From contig JALJCQ010000015.1 of NCBI GenBank assembly GCA_023091665.1, forward strand, positions 1,674,001 to 1,738,000: a stretch of 64,000 nucleotides of DNA, written 5' to 3'. Below, piece after piece: positions 9,302-20,457 of this stretch. A model generated the notes under the pieces. The model ran no database searches. It saw only the letters and a program-made list of their open reading frames with translations, and was not told the origin of the DNA. Position 1 is the first letter of the stretch; each line of letters starts with the position of its first letter. Origin of the DNA: Pythium myriotylum (lineage: Eukaryota; Oomycota; Peronosporomycetes; Pythiales; Pythiaceae). The translations under genes were made by a program, and so were the position numbers.

Positions 9302-12300
9302 CTCCCCCTCGACTCGACTGCGTCTTGGACACCGAGCTTGGTGCGGAGCACGTCGAACTGGACAGTGGGGATCGGCTTGGTCATGATGTCGGCAAGCATG
9401 TCTTGGGTCGGGCAATACTGCAGACACACTTGACCGTCCTCGACCTTCTCGCGAACGAAGTGGTAGCGAATGTCGATGTGCTTGGTGCGCTTGTGGAACT
9501 CGGGGTTCTTGGCCAACGCGATGGCCCCTTGGTTGTCTTCGTACACCGTGAGCGCTTGGTCACTTGCAACTTCGCCGAGTTCGCACAGGAACGCCTTGAG
9601 CCACACGGCTTCTTGGATCGCTTCCGATAGAGCCATGTACTCTGCTTCGGTCGAGGAGAGGGCGACAGTTCGCTGCTTCTTGCTGCGCCAGCTGATGCAT
9701 CCGCCGTTGAGCATGAACACGTAGCCGCTGGTGCTTCGACGTGACTCGATGTCGCCAGCCCAGTCGGCGTCGGAGTAGCCGACCAGTCTTCCGTCGTTCG
9801 ATGCCGAGAACTGCAGGCCGTAGGTCGGAGTCGCTTGCAGATACCGGAGCACACGCTTGAGAGCTTGCCAATGTGTTGGACACGGGTCCGCGGCGAACTG
9901 GCTGAGTGTGCCGACTGCCGCTGCGAGGTCTGGTCGAGTGCCGACCATGAGGTACATGAGTGCGCCGACTGCACTTCGGTACGGCACGTTCTTCATGGTG
10001 TCTTCGTGCTTGCAACCACCTTCACACATGGCCTTGGTCAGCTTGAGTCCGGGGTCTTGAGGGGTCCTCACTGGTTTGCAGTCTTGCATGCCGAACTTGG
10101 TCAGGATCGACTGCAAGAACTTGGTCTGCCGCATGGTCACGTCGCCGGACTTGGGGTCTTGATCAACTTCCATGCCGAGGCAGTACTTGAGTTCGCCGAG
10201 GTCGGACATCTCGAAGCGTTCGCTGAGTGCACGCTTGGTCGCCGTGAGCAACTCGAGGCTGTTGCAGGCGAGGATGAGGTCGTCGACGTAGATCACCACG
10301 AAGATCATCGCTGAGCCGCTCCGCTTGACGTACACGCAGTGGTCCATCTCGCACTTGGTGAAGCCGACCTTGCGCATGAAGGCGTCGATGGTCTGGTTCC
10401 ACATGCGTGGCGACTGCTTGAGACCGTAGAGCGAGCGCTTGAGCTTGCACACGTAGTCGGGGTGGCGCTGGTCGACGAAGCCTTCGGGCTGCTTCATGTA
10501 GATTTCTTCGTCGAGGTTGCCGTTCAGGAACGCCGTCTTGACATCCATCTGATGGATCATGAGCTTGTGTCGAGCGGCGATGCTGAGGATGGTGCGGATC
10601 GACGTGAACTTGGCGACGGGTGCGAATGTCTCTTCGAAGTCGATGCCGTACTTCTGCAGGAACCCCTTGGCAACGAGTCGAGCCTTGTACCGCTCGACGA
10701 GTCCTTCGGCGGTTTCCTTGACCTTGAACACCCACTTGCTGGTGATGGCCTTGCGTCCGGCTGGCAAAGGGACTAGGTCCCAGGTCTCGTTCTTCTTGAG
10801 CGACTCGAGCTCGGAGTCGCAGGCTTCCTTCCAGTTGCTGGCGTCGTCGGATTCCATCGCCGACTTGAACGATGTCGGCAACTCTCCCCCTGAATTCACG
10901 ACGAGAGCAAACTCTTCGAGATCGTAATCTTGATCTTCTCCCCCTTGTTCTTGCACGTCTTCGCCTTCTTCGTCTTCATCTTCTACGCCTTCCTCTTCGA
11001 TCGACGTGAGCAGTGCAGACAGATCTTCGAGCGATGTCCTTGGACCTTGCGTGGGTGGTGGAGCCGCACCACTTGTGCGACCAACACGTCCGTAGCGCTT
11101 CTCAACTGGCGGTTCAGCCAGGTTCTCGAGCGAGTGCGTGCGAGAGTGGCGCTTGGACCCTGGTGCGTAGTCGACATTCGGCTGCTGGGCCGATGCTGGT
11201 GCTGCTGGACGCTGCGACCGCTGGCCCTGTTGCCACTCCGGTCGCTCGTAGCTGCGCTGACTTGGTGCTGGTGAGGCTGGCTGCTCACCCATGTCTTCAT
11301 CATCTTGATTGTCGGTTGCTTCATCTTGATCCTCATCATCTTCATCGTCGCGGAACTCGACGGACTTGCTCCAGGGTTCTTCGCGCTTGCCATCGTCGAA
11401 TGTGTCTTCCATGAACTGCGCGTCTCGACTGATGACGATCCGGCCGGTTGCGATTTCTTCAAACCGATACGCCTTCTCGTGGTCCGAGTAGCCGAGGAAC
11501 CGACACAAGATGGCTCGGGCGTCGAACTTCGACCGCTTCTCCTTGGGCACGTGGACGTACGCATGGCAGCCGAACACCTTGAAGTTGGCGAGCAAGGGCT
11601 TCTTCCCGTACCATTCTTCGTACGGCGACTTGTACAAGTCTTGAGCGCGGGTCGGAAGTCGGTTGCGAACTTCGACTGCAGTCATGACGGCTTCGCCCCA
11701 GTACTCGTCGGACAAGTTGGCATGGTGGAGCTTGCAACGACCACACTCACCGATGGTTCGGTTCATGCGCTCCGCCACACCGTTCAACTGAGGCGTGTAT
11801 GGCGGCGTGACGTCGTGCTCGATGCCACGCTTGCGGCAGAACTTGGCAAGCTTGGCCGACTGGTACTCGCCGCCGCCGTCGGTTCGAAGCACCTTGACTC
11901 GACGACCGGTTTGGTTCTCGGCCCAGTTGACGAACTCGACGAACTTGTCGTAGACTTCGTCCTTGGACCGCATGAGGTACAACTTGCACAGTCGAGACTT
12001 GTCGTCGGTGAAGGTGGCAAAGTACTTCATGCCGCCGAAAGTCGGAGTCTTCATGGGGCCGGCCACATCGCTGTACACGACGTCAAGCAGATTCGCAGAC
12101 CGCTTGGTCGTGCCCGACTGGAACTTGACGCGAGTCAGCTTGCCGAGTGCACAGCCTTCACAGACCTCCCACTCTTGCACAGACCCGATATCGAGTCCGT
12201 CGGCGAGGTCCTTCTTGACGATGGCTTCGAGACCGCTGAAGCCGATGTGACCGAGTCGGAGGTGCCACAGGTACGACTTGGACATGGCGCGACCTCGTCT

Positions 12301-13629
12301 TGCACTGGCGGCGTGGGCTGCTTCAGTCGACACTGGAGACATGTTGAGCTTGAACAGACCCTTGCCGATTCGAGTGCCGATGGTCCGCTTGGCGCCTTTC
12401 AGCATGACAAAGCAACCGTCCTTGTCGAACGTCACGGGAGCAACGTCCTCCGTGAATCTTCCGACCGAGAACAGGTTGCGGCTGAGCTTGGGGATATGCC
12501 ACACGTTGGTGAGCAAACCCTTCTTGACACCGCTTGGAGTCTTCATCGACATGAGAATGTCTCCCACGCCAACCGCTTGGACCGTGCCATCATCGGCCAG
12601 ATGCACGTCGACTGGGTCAATCTTCTTGTAGTTCATCATGAACTGCTTGGTTCGCGACATGTGCTGAGTCGCACCCGAGTCGACCAACCACGCCGTGGAT
12701 TGACTCGACTTGCCTTGGGTCTTCCCGACCGAGAACAGGTACTCGCCGGGGTCTTCATCTCGCGCAAGGTTGGCTCGCTGGAACCGTTGCCGAGGGTTGC
12801 CGTTGCCGTTGCCGTTGCCGCCGGAGTTGCCGTTGCCGTTGCCGTTGCCGTTGTCCTTGACACGCGAGTGGCACTCCGCGGCCCAATGACCGATCTTGCC
12901 GCAGTAGTTGCACGTGCCAGTCTTCTTGACTGCACGGCCCTTGGGCTTCGCGTCACTTGTCATGAACGCTTGGCCAAGCGTGGCTCCGTCGCCACCTTGC
13001 TCCTTGCGCTTCATGTCTTCATGGAGCAGCCGAGACGTCACGAGTTCCCACGTGAGCGCGTCGACACGCGACTCCAACGCCGTGATGAGGAACTGGTACG
13101 ACTCGCTGAGACTGCCGAGAAGCGTGATCACCAAGTCGTCTTCGCTGACCGGAGCGCCGACTGCGTCGAGTTGCTCCGCCAGGGTCTTGAGCTTGTTGAT
13201 GTGCGTGAGCACATCGTCACCTTCTCCCATCATGGTCGTGAAGAAACGACGACGAAGAAAGAGCTTGTTGGCAAGGCTCTTCTTCTCGAAGTGTTCTTCC
13301 AGTCTTGACCATGCATCTTGCGCACCACTCGCCGACCGAACCAGCGGGAGCTGCGAGTCTTCCATCGCGAGACAGATCATCGCGAGCGCCTTGCGAGACT
13401 TCTTCTTGAAGAGGGCTCGGTCCGCGTCGGTCTGGCACTGCTCGAGTTTGACCTCTCCACAGACAACTTCCCAGACGTCGCGTTCTTCGAGCACCATCTG
13501 CATCTTGAACTTCCATGTGTGGGAGTTGGTTCCGTCGAACTTGTTGATGCGAGCTGGGGTGGTCGAATCCATGGCGAAGGCTGGGGAGGCGAAGTCGGTG
13601 GAGGCAGAGTCGGCTGGGCTTGGGCTCAT
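9256..13629 (-). CDS. gag-pol: Copia gag-pol polyprotein, intact
   Basis: 1,457 aa and open from the PBS ATG (13627-13629) to a stop within the 3' LTR. All catalytic residues listed for 4581-8954 are present. I see only the Ala345/Thr345 difference from that copy at protein level, so the duplication is recent or the copies have been homogenised. Confidence 0.95.
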   Translation of the reverse strand: MSPSPADSASTDFASPAFAMDSTTPARINKFDGTNSHTWKFKMQMVLEERDVWEVVCGEVKLEQCQTDADRALFKKKSRKALAMICLAMEDSQLPLVRSASGAQDAWSRLEEHFEKKSLANKLFLRRRFFTTMMGEGDDVLTHINKLKTLAEQLDAVGAPVSEDDLVITLLGSLSESYQFLITALESRVDALTWELVTSRLLHEDMKRKEQGGDGATLGQAFMTSDAKPKGRAVKKTGTCNYCGKIGHWAAECHSRVKDNGNGNGNGNSGGNGNGNGNPRQRFQRANLARDEDPGEYLFSVGKTQGKSSQSTAWLVDSGATQHMSRTKQFMMNYKKIDPVDVHLADDGTVQAVGVGDILMSMKTPSGVKKGLLTNVWHIPKLSRNLFSVGRFTEDVAPVTFDKDGCFVMLKGAKRTIGTRIGKGLFKLNMSPVSTEAAHAASARRGRAMSKSYLWHLRLGHIGFSGLEAIVKKDLADGLDIGSVQEWEVCEGCALGKLTRVKFQSGTTKRSANLLDVVYSDVAGPMKTPTFGGMKYFATFTDDKSRLCKLYLMRSKDEVYDKFVEFVNWAENQTGRRVKVLRTDGGGEYQSAKLAKFCRKRGIEHDVTPPYTPQLNGVAERMNRTIGECGRCKLHHANLSDEYWGEAVMTAVEVRNRLPTRAQDLYKSPYEEWYGKKPLLANFKVFGCHAYVHVPKEKRSKFDARAILCRFLGYSDHEKAYRFEEIATGRIVISRDAQFMEDTFDDGKREEPWSKSVEFRDDEDDEDQDEATDNQDDEDMGEQPASPAPSQRSYERPEWQQGQRSQRPAAPASAQQPNVDYAPGSKRHSRTHSLENLAEPPVEKRYGRVGRTSGAAPPPTQGPRTSLEDLSALLTSIEEEGVEDEDEEGEDVQEQGGEDQDYDLEEFALVVNSGGELPTSFKSAMESDDASNWKEACDSELESLKKNETWDLVPLPAGRKAITSKWVFKVKETAEGLVERYKARLVAKGFLQKYGIDFEETFAPVAKFTSIRTILSIAARHKLMIHQMDVKTAFLNGNLDEEIYMKQPEGFVDQRHPDYVCKLKRSLYGLKQSPRMWNQTIDAFMRKVGFTKCEMDHCVYVKRSGSAMIFVVIYVDDLILACNSLELLTATKRALSERFEMSDLGELKYCLGMEVDQDPKSGDVTMRQTKFLQSILTKFGMQDCKPVRTPQDPGLKLTKAMCEGGCKHEDTMKNVPYRSAVGALMYLMVGTRPDLAAAVGTLSQFAADPCPTHWQALKRVLRYLQATPTYGLQFSASNDGRLVGYSDADWAGDIESRRSTSGYVFMLNGGCISWRSKKQRTVALSSTEAEYMALSEAIQEAVWLKAFLCELGEVASDQALTVYEDNQGAIALAKNPEFHKRTKHIDIRYHFVREKVEDGQVCLQYCPTQDMLADIMTKPIPTVQFDVLRTKLGVQDAVESRGSVEDDAPRTQRHHSS
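9302..9310 (-). other. Polypurine tract
   Basis: GAGGGGGAG on the minus strand, adjoining the U3 end of the LTR at 8959-9301. Confidence 0.85.
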
Positions 13630-13633
13630 AACC
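13622..13633 (-). other. Primer-binding site
   Basis: GGTTATGAGCCC (minus strand), directly next to the LTR that starts at 13634. Confidence 0.8.
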
Positions 13634-13976
13634 TGTTGGAAGGTCGCTTGGTTGGTGGGATGCAAAATGCAAAGTGAATTGATCGGGACTTAGTTCGCTA
13701 CTGCTACCTCTAAGCCGTCTGTGTGTGTCCTACGCTACCATAATCAAATGTATGTCCTACCTATCGTAAACATATGCAAACATAAACTGACTTCGTGGAT
13801 ACTTCAACGAAGTCGATGGGTGGCACTGGATTCAAACCAGAACCAGACGGAGAATCTTCCACATGTCGAATCTTCCACGGAGAATCTTCTGCAGGAGAAT
13901 CTTCTACAGCCGAGCTTCAACTGCCGAGCTTCAACTGGAATGATGACGCTGGGTTCGAGGCGCATCATCTTCAACA
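13634..13976 (-). repeat. Family 1 LTR, 343 bp variant
   Basis: 5' LTR of the element to its left in the window. Its U3 end (13976) is fused to an inverted RNase H fragment starting TCGACCAG, which begins the first composite unit. Confidence 0.94.
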
Positions 13977-13977
13977 T

Positions 13978-14658
13978 CGACCAGACCTCGCAGCGGCAGT
14001 CGGCACACTCAGCCAGTTCGCCGCGGACCCGTGTCCAACACATTGGCAAGCTCTCAAGCGTGTGCTCCGGTATCTGCAAGCGACTCCGACGTACGGCCTG
14101 CAGTTCTCGGCATCGAACGACGGAAGACTGGTCGGCTACTCCGACGCCGACTGGGCTGGCGACATCGAGTCACGTCGAAGCACCAGCAGCTACGTGTTCA
14201 TGCTCAACGGCGGATGCATCAGCTGGCGCAGCAAGAAGCAGCGAACTGTCGCCCTCTCCTCGACCGAAGCAGAGTACATGGCTCTATCGGAAGCGATCCA
14301 AGAAGCCGTGTGGCTCAAGGCGTTCCTGTGCGAACTCGGCGAAGTTGCAAGTGACCAAGCGCTCACGGTGTACGAAGACAACCAAGGGGCCATCGCGTTG
14401 GCCAAGAACCCCGAGTTCCACAAGCGCACCAAGCACATCGACATTCGCTACCACTTCGTTCGCGAGAAGGTCGAGGACGGTCAAGTGTGTCTGCAGTATT
14501 GCCCGACCCAAGACATGCTTGCCGACATCATGACCAAGCCGATCCCCACTGTCCAGTTCGACGTGCTCCGCACCAAGCTTGGTGTTCAAGACGCAGTCGA
14601 GTCGAGGGGGAGTGTTGAAGATGATGCGCCTCGAACCCAGCGTCATCATTCCAGTTGA
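13978..14658 (+). pseudogene. RT tail and RNase H fragment, plus strand
   Basis: 226 codons matching residues from RPDLAAAV (about 1232) to the polyprotein end, inverted relative to the flanking gag-pol. RNase H catalytic Asp (YSDADWAG), Glu (STEAEYM) and Asp (EDNQGA) are all present; one change, TSSY for TSGY, is unique to this copy. There is no RT active site and no start codon of its own; the frame stays open back into antisense LTR sequence. It ends normally in the LTR that follows. Confidence 0.85.
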
Positions 14659-14971
14659 AGCTCGGCAGTTGAAGCTCGGCTGTAGAAGATTCTCCTGCAG
14701 AAGATTCTCCGTGGAAGATTCGACATGTGGAAGATTCGACATGTGGAAGATTCTCCGTCTGGTTCTGGTTTGAATCCAGTGCCACCCATCGACTTCGTTG
14801 AAGTATCCACGAAGTCAGTTTATGTTTGCATATGTTTACGATAGGTAGGACATACATTTGATTATGGTAGCGTAGGACACACACAGACGGCTTAGAGGTA
14901 GCAGTAGCGAACTAAGCCCCGATCAATTCACTTTGCATTTTGCATCCCACCAACCAAGCGACCTTCCAACA
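14613..14971 (+). repeat. Family 1 LTR, 359 bp, plus orientation
   Basis: Preceded by a true polypurine tract; its CAACA end (14971) is joined directly to inverted pol (AGCCGAAC). If active as a promoter it would transcribe the antisense strand of the gag-PR-IN segment at 14972-17037. Confidence 0.93.
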
Positions 14972-17033
14972 AGCCGAACACCTTGAAGTTGGCGAGCAAG
15001 GGCTTCTTCCCGTACCATTCTTCGTACGGCGACTTGTACAAGTCTTGAGCGCGGGTCGGAAGTCGGTTGCGAACTTCGACTGCAGTCATGACGGCTTCGC
15101 CCCAGTACTCGTCGGACAAGTTGGCATGGTGGAGCTTGCAACGACCACACTCACCGATGGTTCGGTTCATGCGCTCCGCCACACCGTTCAACTGAGGCGT
15201 GTATGGCGGCGTGACGTCGTGCTCGATGCCACGCTTGCGGCAGAACTTGGCAAGCTTGGCCGACTGGTACTCGCCGCCGCCGTCGGTTCGAAGCACCTTG
15301 ACTCGACGACCGGTTTGGTTCTCGGCCCAGTTGACGAACTCGACGAACTTGTCGTAGACTTCGTCCTTGGACCGCATGAGGTACAACTTGCACAGTCGAG
15401 ACTTGTCGTCGGTGAAGGTGGCAAAGTACTTCATGCCGCCGAAAGTCGGAGTCTTCATGGGGCCGGCCACATCGCTGTACACGACGTCAAGCAGATTCGC
15501 AGACCGCTTGGTCGTGCCCGACTGGAACTTGACGCGAGTCAGCTTGCCGAGTGCACAGCCTTCACAGACCTCCCACTCTTGCACAGACCCGATATCGAGT
15601 CCGTCGGCGAGGTCCTTCTTGACGATGGCTTCGAGACCGCTGAAGCCGATGTGACCGAGTCGGAGGTGCCACAGGTACGACTTGGACATGGCGCGACCTC
15701 GTCTTGCACTGGCGGCGTGGGCTGCTTCAGTCGACACTGGAGACATGTTGAGCTTGAACAGACCCTTGCCGATTCGAGTGCCGATGGTCCGCTTGGCGCC
15801 TTTCAGCATGACAAAGCAACCGTCCTTGTCGAACGTCACGGGAGCAACGTCCTCCGTGAATCTTCCGACCGAGAACAGGTTGCGGCTGAGCTTGGGGATA
15901 TGCCACACGTTGGTGAGCAAACCCTTCTTGACACCGCTTGGAGTCTTCATCGACATGAGAATGTCTCCCACGCCAACCGCTTGGACCGTGCCATCATCGG
16001 TCAGATGCACGTCGACTGGGTCAATCTTCTTGTAGTTCATCATGAACTGCTTGGTTCGCGACATGTGCTGAGTCGCACCCGAGTCGACCAACCACGCCGT
16101 GGATTGACTCGACTTGCCTTGGGTCTTCCCGACCGAGAACAGGTACTCGCCGGGGTCTTCATCTCGCGCAAGGTTGGCTCGCTGGAACCGTTGCCGAGGG
16201 TTGCCGTTGCCGTTGCCGTTGCCGCCGGAGTTGCCGTTGCCGTTGCCGTTGCCGTTGTCCTTGACACGCGAGTGGCACTCCGCGGCCCAATGACCGATCT
16301 TGCCGCAGTAGTTGCACGTGCCAGTCTTCTTGACTGCACGGCCCTTGGGCTTCGCGTCACTTGTCATGAACGCTTGGCCAAGCGTGGCTCCGTCGCCACC
16401 TTGCTCCTTGCGCTTCATGTCTTCATGGAGCAGCCGAGACGTCACGAGTTCCCACGTGAGCGCGTCGACACGCGACTCCAACGCCGTGATGAGGAACTGG
16501 TACGACTCGCTGAGACTGCCGAGAAGCGTGATCACCAAGTCGTCTTCGCTGACCGGAGCGCCGACTGCGTCGAGTTGCTCCGCCAGGGTCTTGAGCTTGT
16601 TGATGTGCGTGAGCACATCGTCACCTTCTTCCATCATGGTCGTGAAGAAACGACGACGAAGAAAGAGCTTGTTGGCAAGGCTCTTCTTCTCGAAGTGTTC
16701 TTCCAGTCTTGACCATGCATCTTGCGCACCACTCGCCGACCGAACCAGCGGGAGCTGCGAGTCTTCCATCGCGAGACAGATCATCGCGAGCGCCTTGCGA
16801 GACTTCTTCTTGAAGAGGGCTCGGTCCGCGTCGGTCTGGCACTGCTCGAGTTTGACCTCTCCACAGACAACTTCCCAGACGTCGCGTTCTTCGAGCACCA
16901 TCTGCATCTTGAACTTCCATGTGTGGAAGTTGGTTCCGTCGAACTTGTTGATGCGAGCTGGGGTGGTCGAATCCATGGCGAAGGCTGGGGAGGCGAAGTC
17001 GGTGGAGGCAGAGTCGGCTGGGCTTGGGCTCAT
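14928..17033 (-). CDS. Truncated Copia polyprotein: gag-PR-integrase
   Basis: 701 aa from the PBS ATG (17031-17033). Unlike the 611-aa copies it includes the whole integrase catalytic triad, ending at FKVFG (about 687), then 14 residues read from the inverted LTR before a stop. No RT or RNase H. Thr345 is shared with the full-length copy at 4581-8954, while gag reads TNFHTW as in the truncated copies, a mosaic pattern. Confidence 0.85.
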   Translation of the reverse strand: MSPSPADSASTDFASPAFAMDSTTPARINKFDGTNFHTWKFKMQMVLEERDVWEVVCGEVKLEQCQTDADRALFKKKSRKALAMICLAMEDSQLPLVRSASGAQDAWSRLEEHFEKKSLANKLFLRRRFFTTMMEEGDDVLTHINKLKTLAEQLDAVGAPVSEDDLVITLLGSLSESYQFLITALESRVDALTWELVTSRLLHEDMKRKEQGGDGATLGQAFMTSDAKPKGRAVKKTGTCNYCGKIGHWAAECHSRVKDNGNGNGNGNSGGNGNGNGNPRQRFQRANLARDEDPGEYLFSVGKTQGKSSQSTAWLVDSGATQHMSRTKQFMMNYKKIDPVDVHLTDDGTVQAVGVGDILMSMKTPSGVKKGLLTNVWHIPKLSRNLFSVGRFTEDVAPVTFDKDGCFVMLKGAKRTIGTRIGKGLFKLNMSPVSTEAAHAASARRGRAMSKSYLWHLRLGHIGFSGLEAIVKKDLADGLDIGSVQEWEVCEGCALGKLTRVKFQSGTTKRSANLLDVVYSDVAGPMKTPTFGGMKYFATFTDDKSRLCKLYLMRSKDEVYDKFVEFVNWAENQTGRRVKVLRTDGGGEYQSAKLAKFCRKRGIEHDVTPPYTPQLNGVAERMNRTIGECGRCKLHHANLSDEYWGEAVMTAVEVRNRLPTRAQDLYKSPYEEWYGKKPLLANFKVFGLLEGRLVGGMQNAK

Positions 17034-17037
17034 AACC

Positions 17038-17396
17038 TGTTGGAAGGTCGCTTGGTTGGTGGGATGCAAAATGCAAAGTGAATTGATCGGGACTTAGTTC
17101 GCTACTGCTACCTCTAAGCCGTCTGTGTGTGTCCTACGCTACCATAATCAAATGTATGTCCTACCTATCGTAAACATATGCAAACATAAACTGACTTCGT
17201 GGATACTTCAACGAAGTCGATGGGTGGCACTGGATTCAAACCAGAACCAGACGGAGAATCTTCCACATGTCGAATCTTCCACATGTCGAATCTTCCACGG
17301 AGAATCTTCTGCAGGAGAATCTTCTACAGCCGAGCTTCAACTGCCGAGCTTCAACTGGAATGATGACGCTGGGTTCGAGGCGCATCATCTTCAACA
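17038..17396 (-). repeat. Family 1 LTR, 359 bp
   Basis: 5' LTR of the gag-PR-IN segment at 14972-17037; U3 end fused to the next inverted RNase H fragment. Confidence 0.93.
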
Positions 17397-17397
17397 T

Positions 17398-18078
17398 CGA
17401 CCAGACCTCGCAGCGGCAGTCGGCACACTCAGCCAGTTCGCCGCGGACCCGTGTCCAACACACTGGCAAGCTCTCAAGCGTGTGCTCCGGTATCTGCAAG
17501 CGACTCCGACGTACGGCCTGCAGTTCTCGGCATCGAACGACGGAAGACTGGTCGGCTACTCCGACGCCGACTGGGCTGGCGACATCGAGTCACGTCGAAG
17601 CACCAGCGGCTACGTGTTCATGCTCAACGGCGGATGCATCAGCTGGCGCAGCAAGAAGCAGCGAACTGTCGCCCTCTCCTCGACCGAAGCAGAGTACATG
17701 GCTCTATCGGAAGCGATCCAAGAAGCCGTGTGGCTCAAGGCGTTCCTGTGCGAACTCGGCGAAGTTGCAAGTGACCAAGCGCTCACGGTGTACGAAGACA
17801 ACCAAGGGGCCATCGCGTTGGCCAAGAACCCCGAGTTCCACAAGCGCACCAAGCACATCGACATTCGCTACCACTTCGTTCGCGAGAAGGTCGAGGACGG
17901 TCAAGTGTGTCTGCAGTATTGCCCGACCCAAGACATGCTTGCCGACATCATGACCAAGCCGATCCCCACTGTCCAGTTCGACGTGCTCCGCACCAAGCTT
18001 GGTGTTCAAGACGCAGTCGAGTCGAGGGGGAGTGTTGAAGATGATGCGCCTCGAACCCAGCGTCATCATTCCAGTTGA
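17398..18078 (+). pseudogene. RT tail and RNase H fragment, plus strand
   Basis: Same 226-codon fragment and same left breakpoint as at 13978, with the usual TSGY. Because the LTR on its left has the longer repeat array, the antisense LTR frame is open from an ATG at 17125 straight into RNase H, making a 317-codon open frame. Confidence 0.85.
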
Positions 18079-18391
18079 AGCTCGGCAGTTGAAGCTCGGC
18101 TGTAGAAGATTCTCCTGCAGAAGATTCTCCGTGGAAGATTCGACATGTGGAAGATTCGACATGTGGAAGATTCTCCGTCTGGTTCTGGTTTGAATCCAGT
18201 GCCACCCATCGACTTCGTTGAAGTATCCACGAAGTCAGTTTATGTTTGCATATGTTTACGATAGGTAGGACATACATTTGATTATGGTAGCGTAGGACAC
18301 ACACAGACGGCTTAGAGGTAGCAGTAGCGAACTAAGTCCCGATCAATTCACTTTGCATTTTGCATCCCACCAACCAAGCGACCTTCCAACA
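18033..18391 (+). repeat. Family 1 LTR, 359 bp, plus orientation
   Basis: Same context as the LTR at 14613: polypurine tract before it, inverted pol directly after its CAACA end. Confidence 0.93.
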
Positions 18392-20453
18392 AGCCGAACA
18401 CCTTGAAGTTGGCGAGCAAGGGCTTCTTCCCGTACCATTCTTCGTACGGCGACTTGTACAAGTCTTGAGCGCGGGTCGGAAGTCGGTTGCGAACTTCGAC
18501 TGCAGTCATGACGGCTTCGCCCCAGTACTCGTCGGACAAGTTGGCATGGTGGAGCTTGCAACGACCACACTCACCGATGGTTCGGTTCATGCGCTCCGCC
18601 ACACCGTTCAACTGAGGCGTGTATGGCGGCGTGACGTCGTGCTCGATGCCACGCTTGCGGCAGAACTTGGCAAGTTTGGCCGACTGGTACTCGCCGCCGC
18701 CGTCGGTTCGAAGCACCTTGACTCGACGACCGGTTTGGTTCTCGGCCCAGTTGACGAACTCGACGAACTTGTCGTAGACTTCGTCCTTGGACCGCATGAG
18801 GTACAACTTGCACAGTCGAGACTTGTCGTCGGTGAAGGTGGCGAAGTACTTCATGCCGCCGAAAGTCGGAGTCTTCATGGGGCCGGCCACATCGCTGTAC
18901 ACGACGTCAAGCAGATTCGCAGACCGCTTGGTCGTGCCCGACTGGAACTTGACGCGAGTCAGCTTGCCGAGTGCACAGCCTTCACAGACCTCCCACTCTT
19001 GCACAGACCCAATGTCGAGTCCGTCGGCGAGGTCCTTCTTGACGATGGCTTCAAGTCCGCTGAAGCCGATGTGACCGAGTCGGAGGTGCCACAGGTACGA
19101 CTTGGACATGGCGCGACCTCGTCTTGTACTGGCGGCGTGGGCTGCTTCAATCGACACTGGAGACATGTTGAGCTTGAACAGACCCTTGCCGATTCGAGTG
19201 CCGATGGTCCGCTTGGCGCCTTTCAGCATGACAAAGCAACCGTCCTTGTCGAACGTCACGGGAGCAACGTCCTCCGTGAATCTTCCGACCGAGAACAGGT
19301 TGCGGCTGAGCTTGGGGATATGCCACACGTTGGTGAGCAAACCCTTCTTGACACCGCTTGGAGTCTTCATCGACATGAGAATGTCTCCCACGCCAACCGC
19401 TTGGACCGTGCCATCATCGGCCAGATGCACGTCGACTGGGTCAATCTTCTTGTAGTTCATCATGAACTGCTTGGTTCGCGACATGTGCTGAGTCGCACCC
19501 GAGTCGACCAACCACGCCGTGGATTGACTCGACTTGCCTTGGGTCTTCCCGACCGAGAACAGGTACTCGCCGGGGTCTTCATCTCGCGCAAGGTTGGCTC
19601 GCTGGAACCGTTGCCGAGGGTTGCCGTTGCCGTTGCCGTTGCCGCCGGAGTTGCCGTTGCCGTTGCCGTTGCCGTTGTCCTTGACACGCGAGTGGCACTC
19701 CGCGGCCCAATGACCGATCTTGCCGCAGTAGTTGCACGTGCCAGTCTTCTTGACTGCACGGCCCTTGGGCTTCGCGTCACTTGTCATGAACGCTTGGCCA
19801 AGCGTGGCTCCGTCGCCACCTTGCTCCTTGCGCTTCATGTCTTCATGGAGCAGCCGAGACGTCACGAGTTCCCACGTGAGCGCGTCGACACGCGACTCCA
19901 ACGCCGTGATGAGGAACTGGTACGACTCGCTGAGACTGCCGAGAAGCGTGATCACCAAGTCGTCTTCGCTGACCGGAGCGCCGACTGCGTCGAGTTGCTC
20001 CGCCAGGGTCTTGAGCTTGTTGATGTGCGTGAGCACATCGTCACCTTCTCCCATCATGGTCGTGAAGAAACGACGACGAAGAAAGAGCTTGTTGGCAAGG
20101 CTCTTCTTCTCGAAGTGTTCTTCCAGTCTTGACCATGCATCTTGCGCACCACTCGCCGACCGAACCAGCGGGAGCTGCGAGTCTTCCATCGCGAGACAGA
20201 TCATCGCGAGCGCCTTGCGAGACTTCTTCTTGAAGAGGGCTCGGTCCGCGTCGGTCTGGCACTGCTCGAGTTTGACCTCTCCACAGACAACTTCCCAGAC
20301 GTCGCGTTCTTCGAGCACCATCTGCATCTTGAACTTCCATGTGTGGAAGTTGGTTCCGTCGAACTTGTTGATGCGAGCTGGGGTGGTCGAATCCATGGCG
20401 AAGGCTGGGGAGGCGAAGTCGGTGGAGGCAGAGTCGGCTGGGCTTGGGCTCAT
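18348..20453 (-). CDS. Truncated Copia polyprotein: gag-PR-integrase
   Basis: 701 aa, same ends as 14928-17033. Carries MMGEGDD (as in full-length copies) and SIEAA (as in the truncated copies immediately to the right), so it is a mosaic of neighbouring variants. Confidence 0.85.
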   Translation of the reverse strand: MSPSPADSASTDFASPAFAMDSTTPARINKFDGTNFHTWKFKMQMVLEERDVWEVVCGEVKLEQCQTDADRALFKKKSRKALAMICLAMEDSQLPLVRSASGAQDAWSRLEEHFEKKSLANKLFLRRRFFTTMMGEGDDVLTHINKLKTLAEQLDAVGAPVSEDDLVITLLGSLSESYQFLITALESRVDALTWELVTSRLLHEDMKRKEQGGDGATLGQAFMTSDAKPKGRAVKKTGTCNYCGKIGHWAAECHSRVKDNGNGNGNGNSGGNGNGNGNPRQRFQRANLARDEDPGEYLFSVGKTQGKSSQSTAWLVDSGATQHMSRTKQFMMNYKKIDPVDVHLADDGTVQAVGVGDILMSMKTPSGVKKGLLTNVWHIPKLSRNLFSVGRFTEDVAPVTFDKDGCFVMLKGAKRTIGTRIGKGLFKLNMSPVSIEAAHAASTRRGRAMSKSYLWHLRLGHIGFSGLEAIVKKDLADGLDIGSVQEWEVCEGCALGKLTRVKFQSGTTKRSANLLDVVYSDVAGPMKTPTFGGMKYFATFTDDKSRLCKLYLMRSKDEVYDKFVEFVNWAENQTGRRVKVLRTDGGGEYQSAKLAKFCRKRGIEHDVTPPYTPQLNGVAERMNRTIGECGRCKLHHANLSDEYWGEAVMTAVEVRNRLPTRAQDLYKSPYEEWYGKKPLLANFKVFGLLEGRLVGGMQNAK

Positions 20454-20457
20454 AACC

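Larger units (their letters stand above)
8959..13976 (-). mobile_element. Full-length family 1 Copia retrotransposon, 5,018 bp
   Basis: LTR 8959-9301, internal 9302-13633, LTR 13634-13976; both LTRs are the 343-bp form with four GAAnnTTC sites. It is in direct tandem with the element at 4268-9301, with one LTR between the two interiors. Such an arrangement comes from LTR recombination or integration of a one-LTR circle multimer, not from two separate insertions. Confidence 0.92.
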
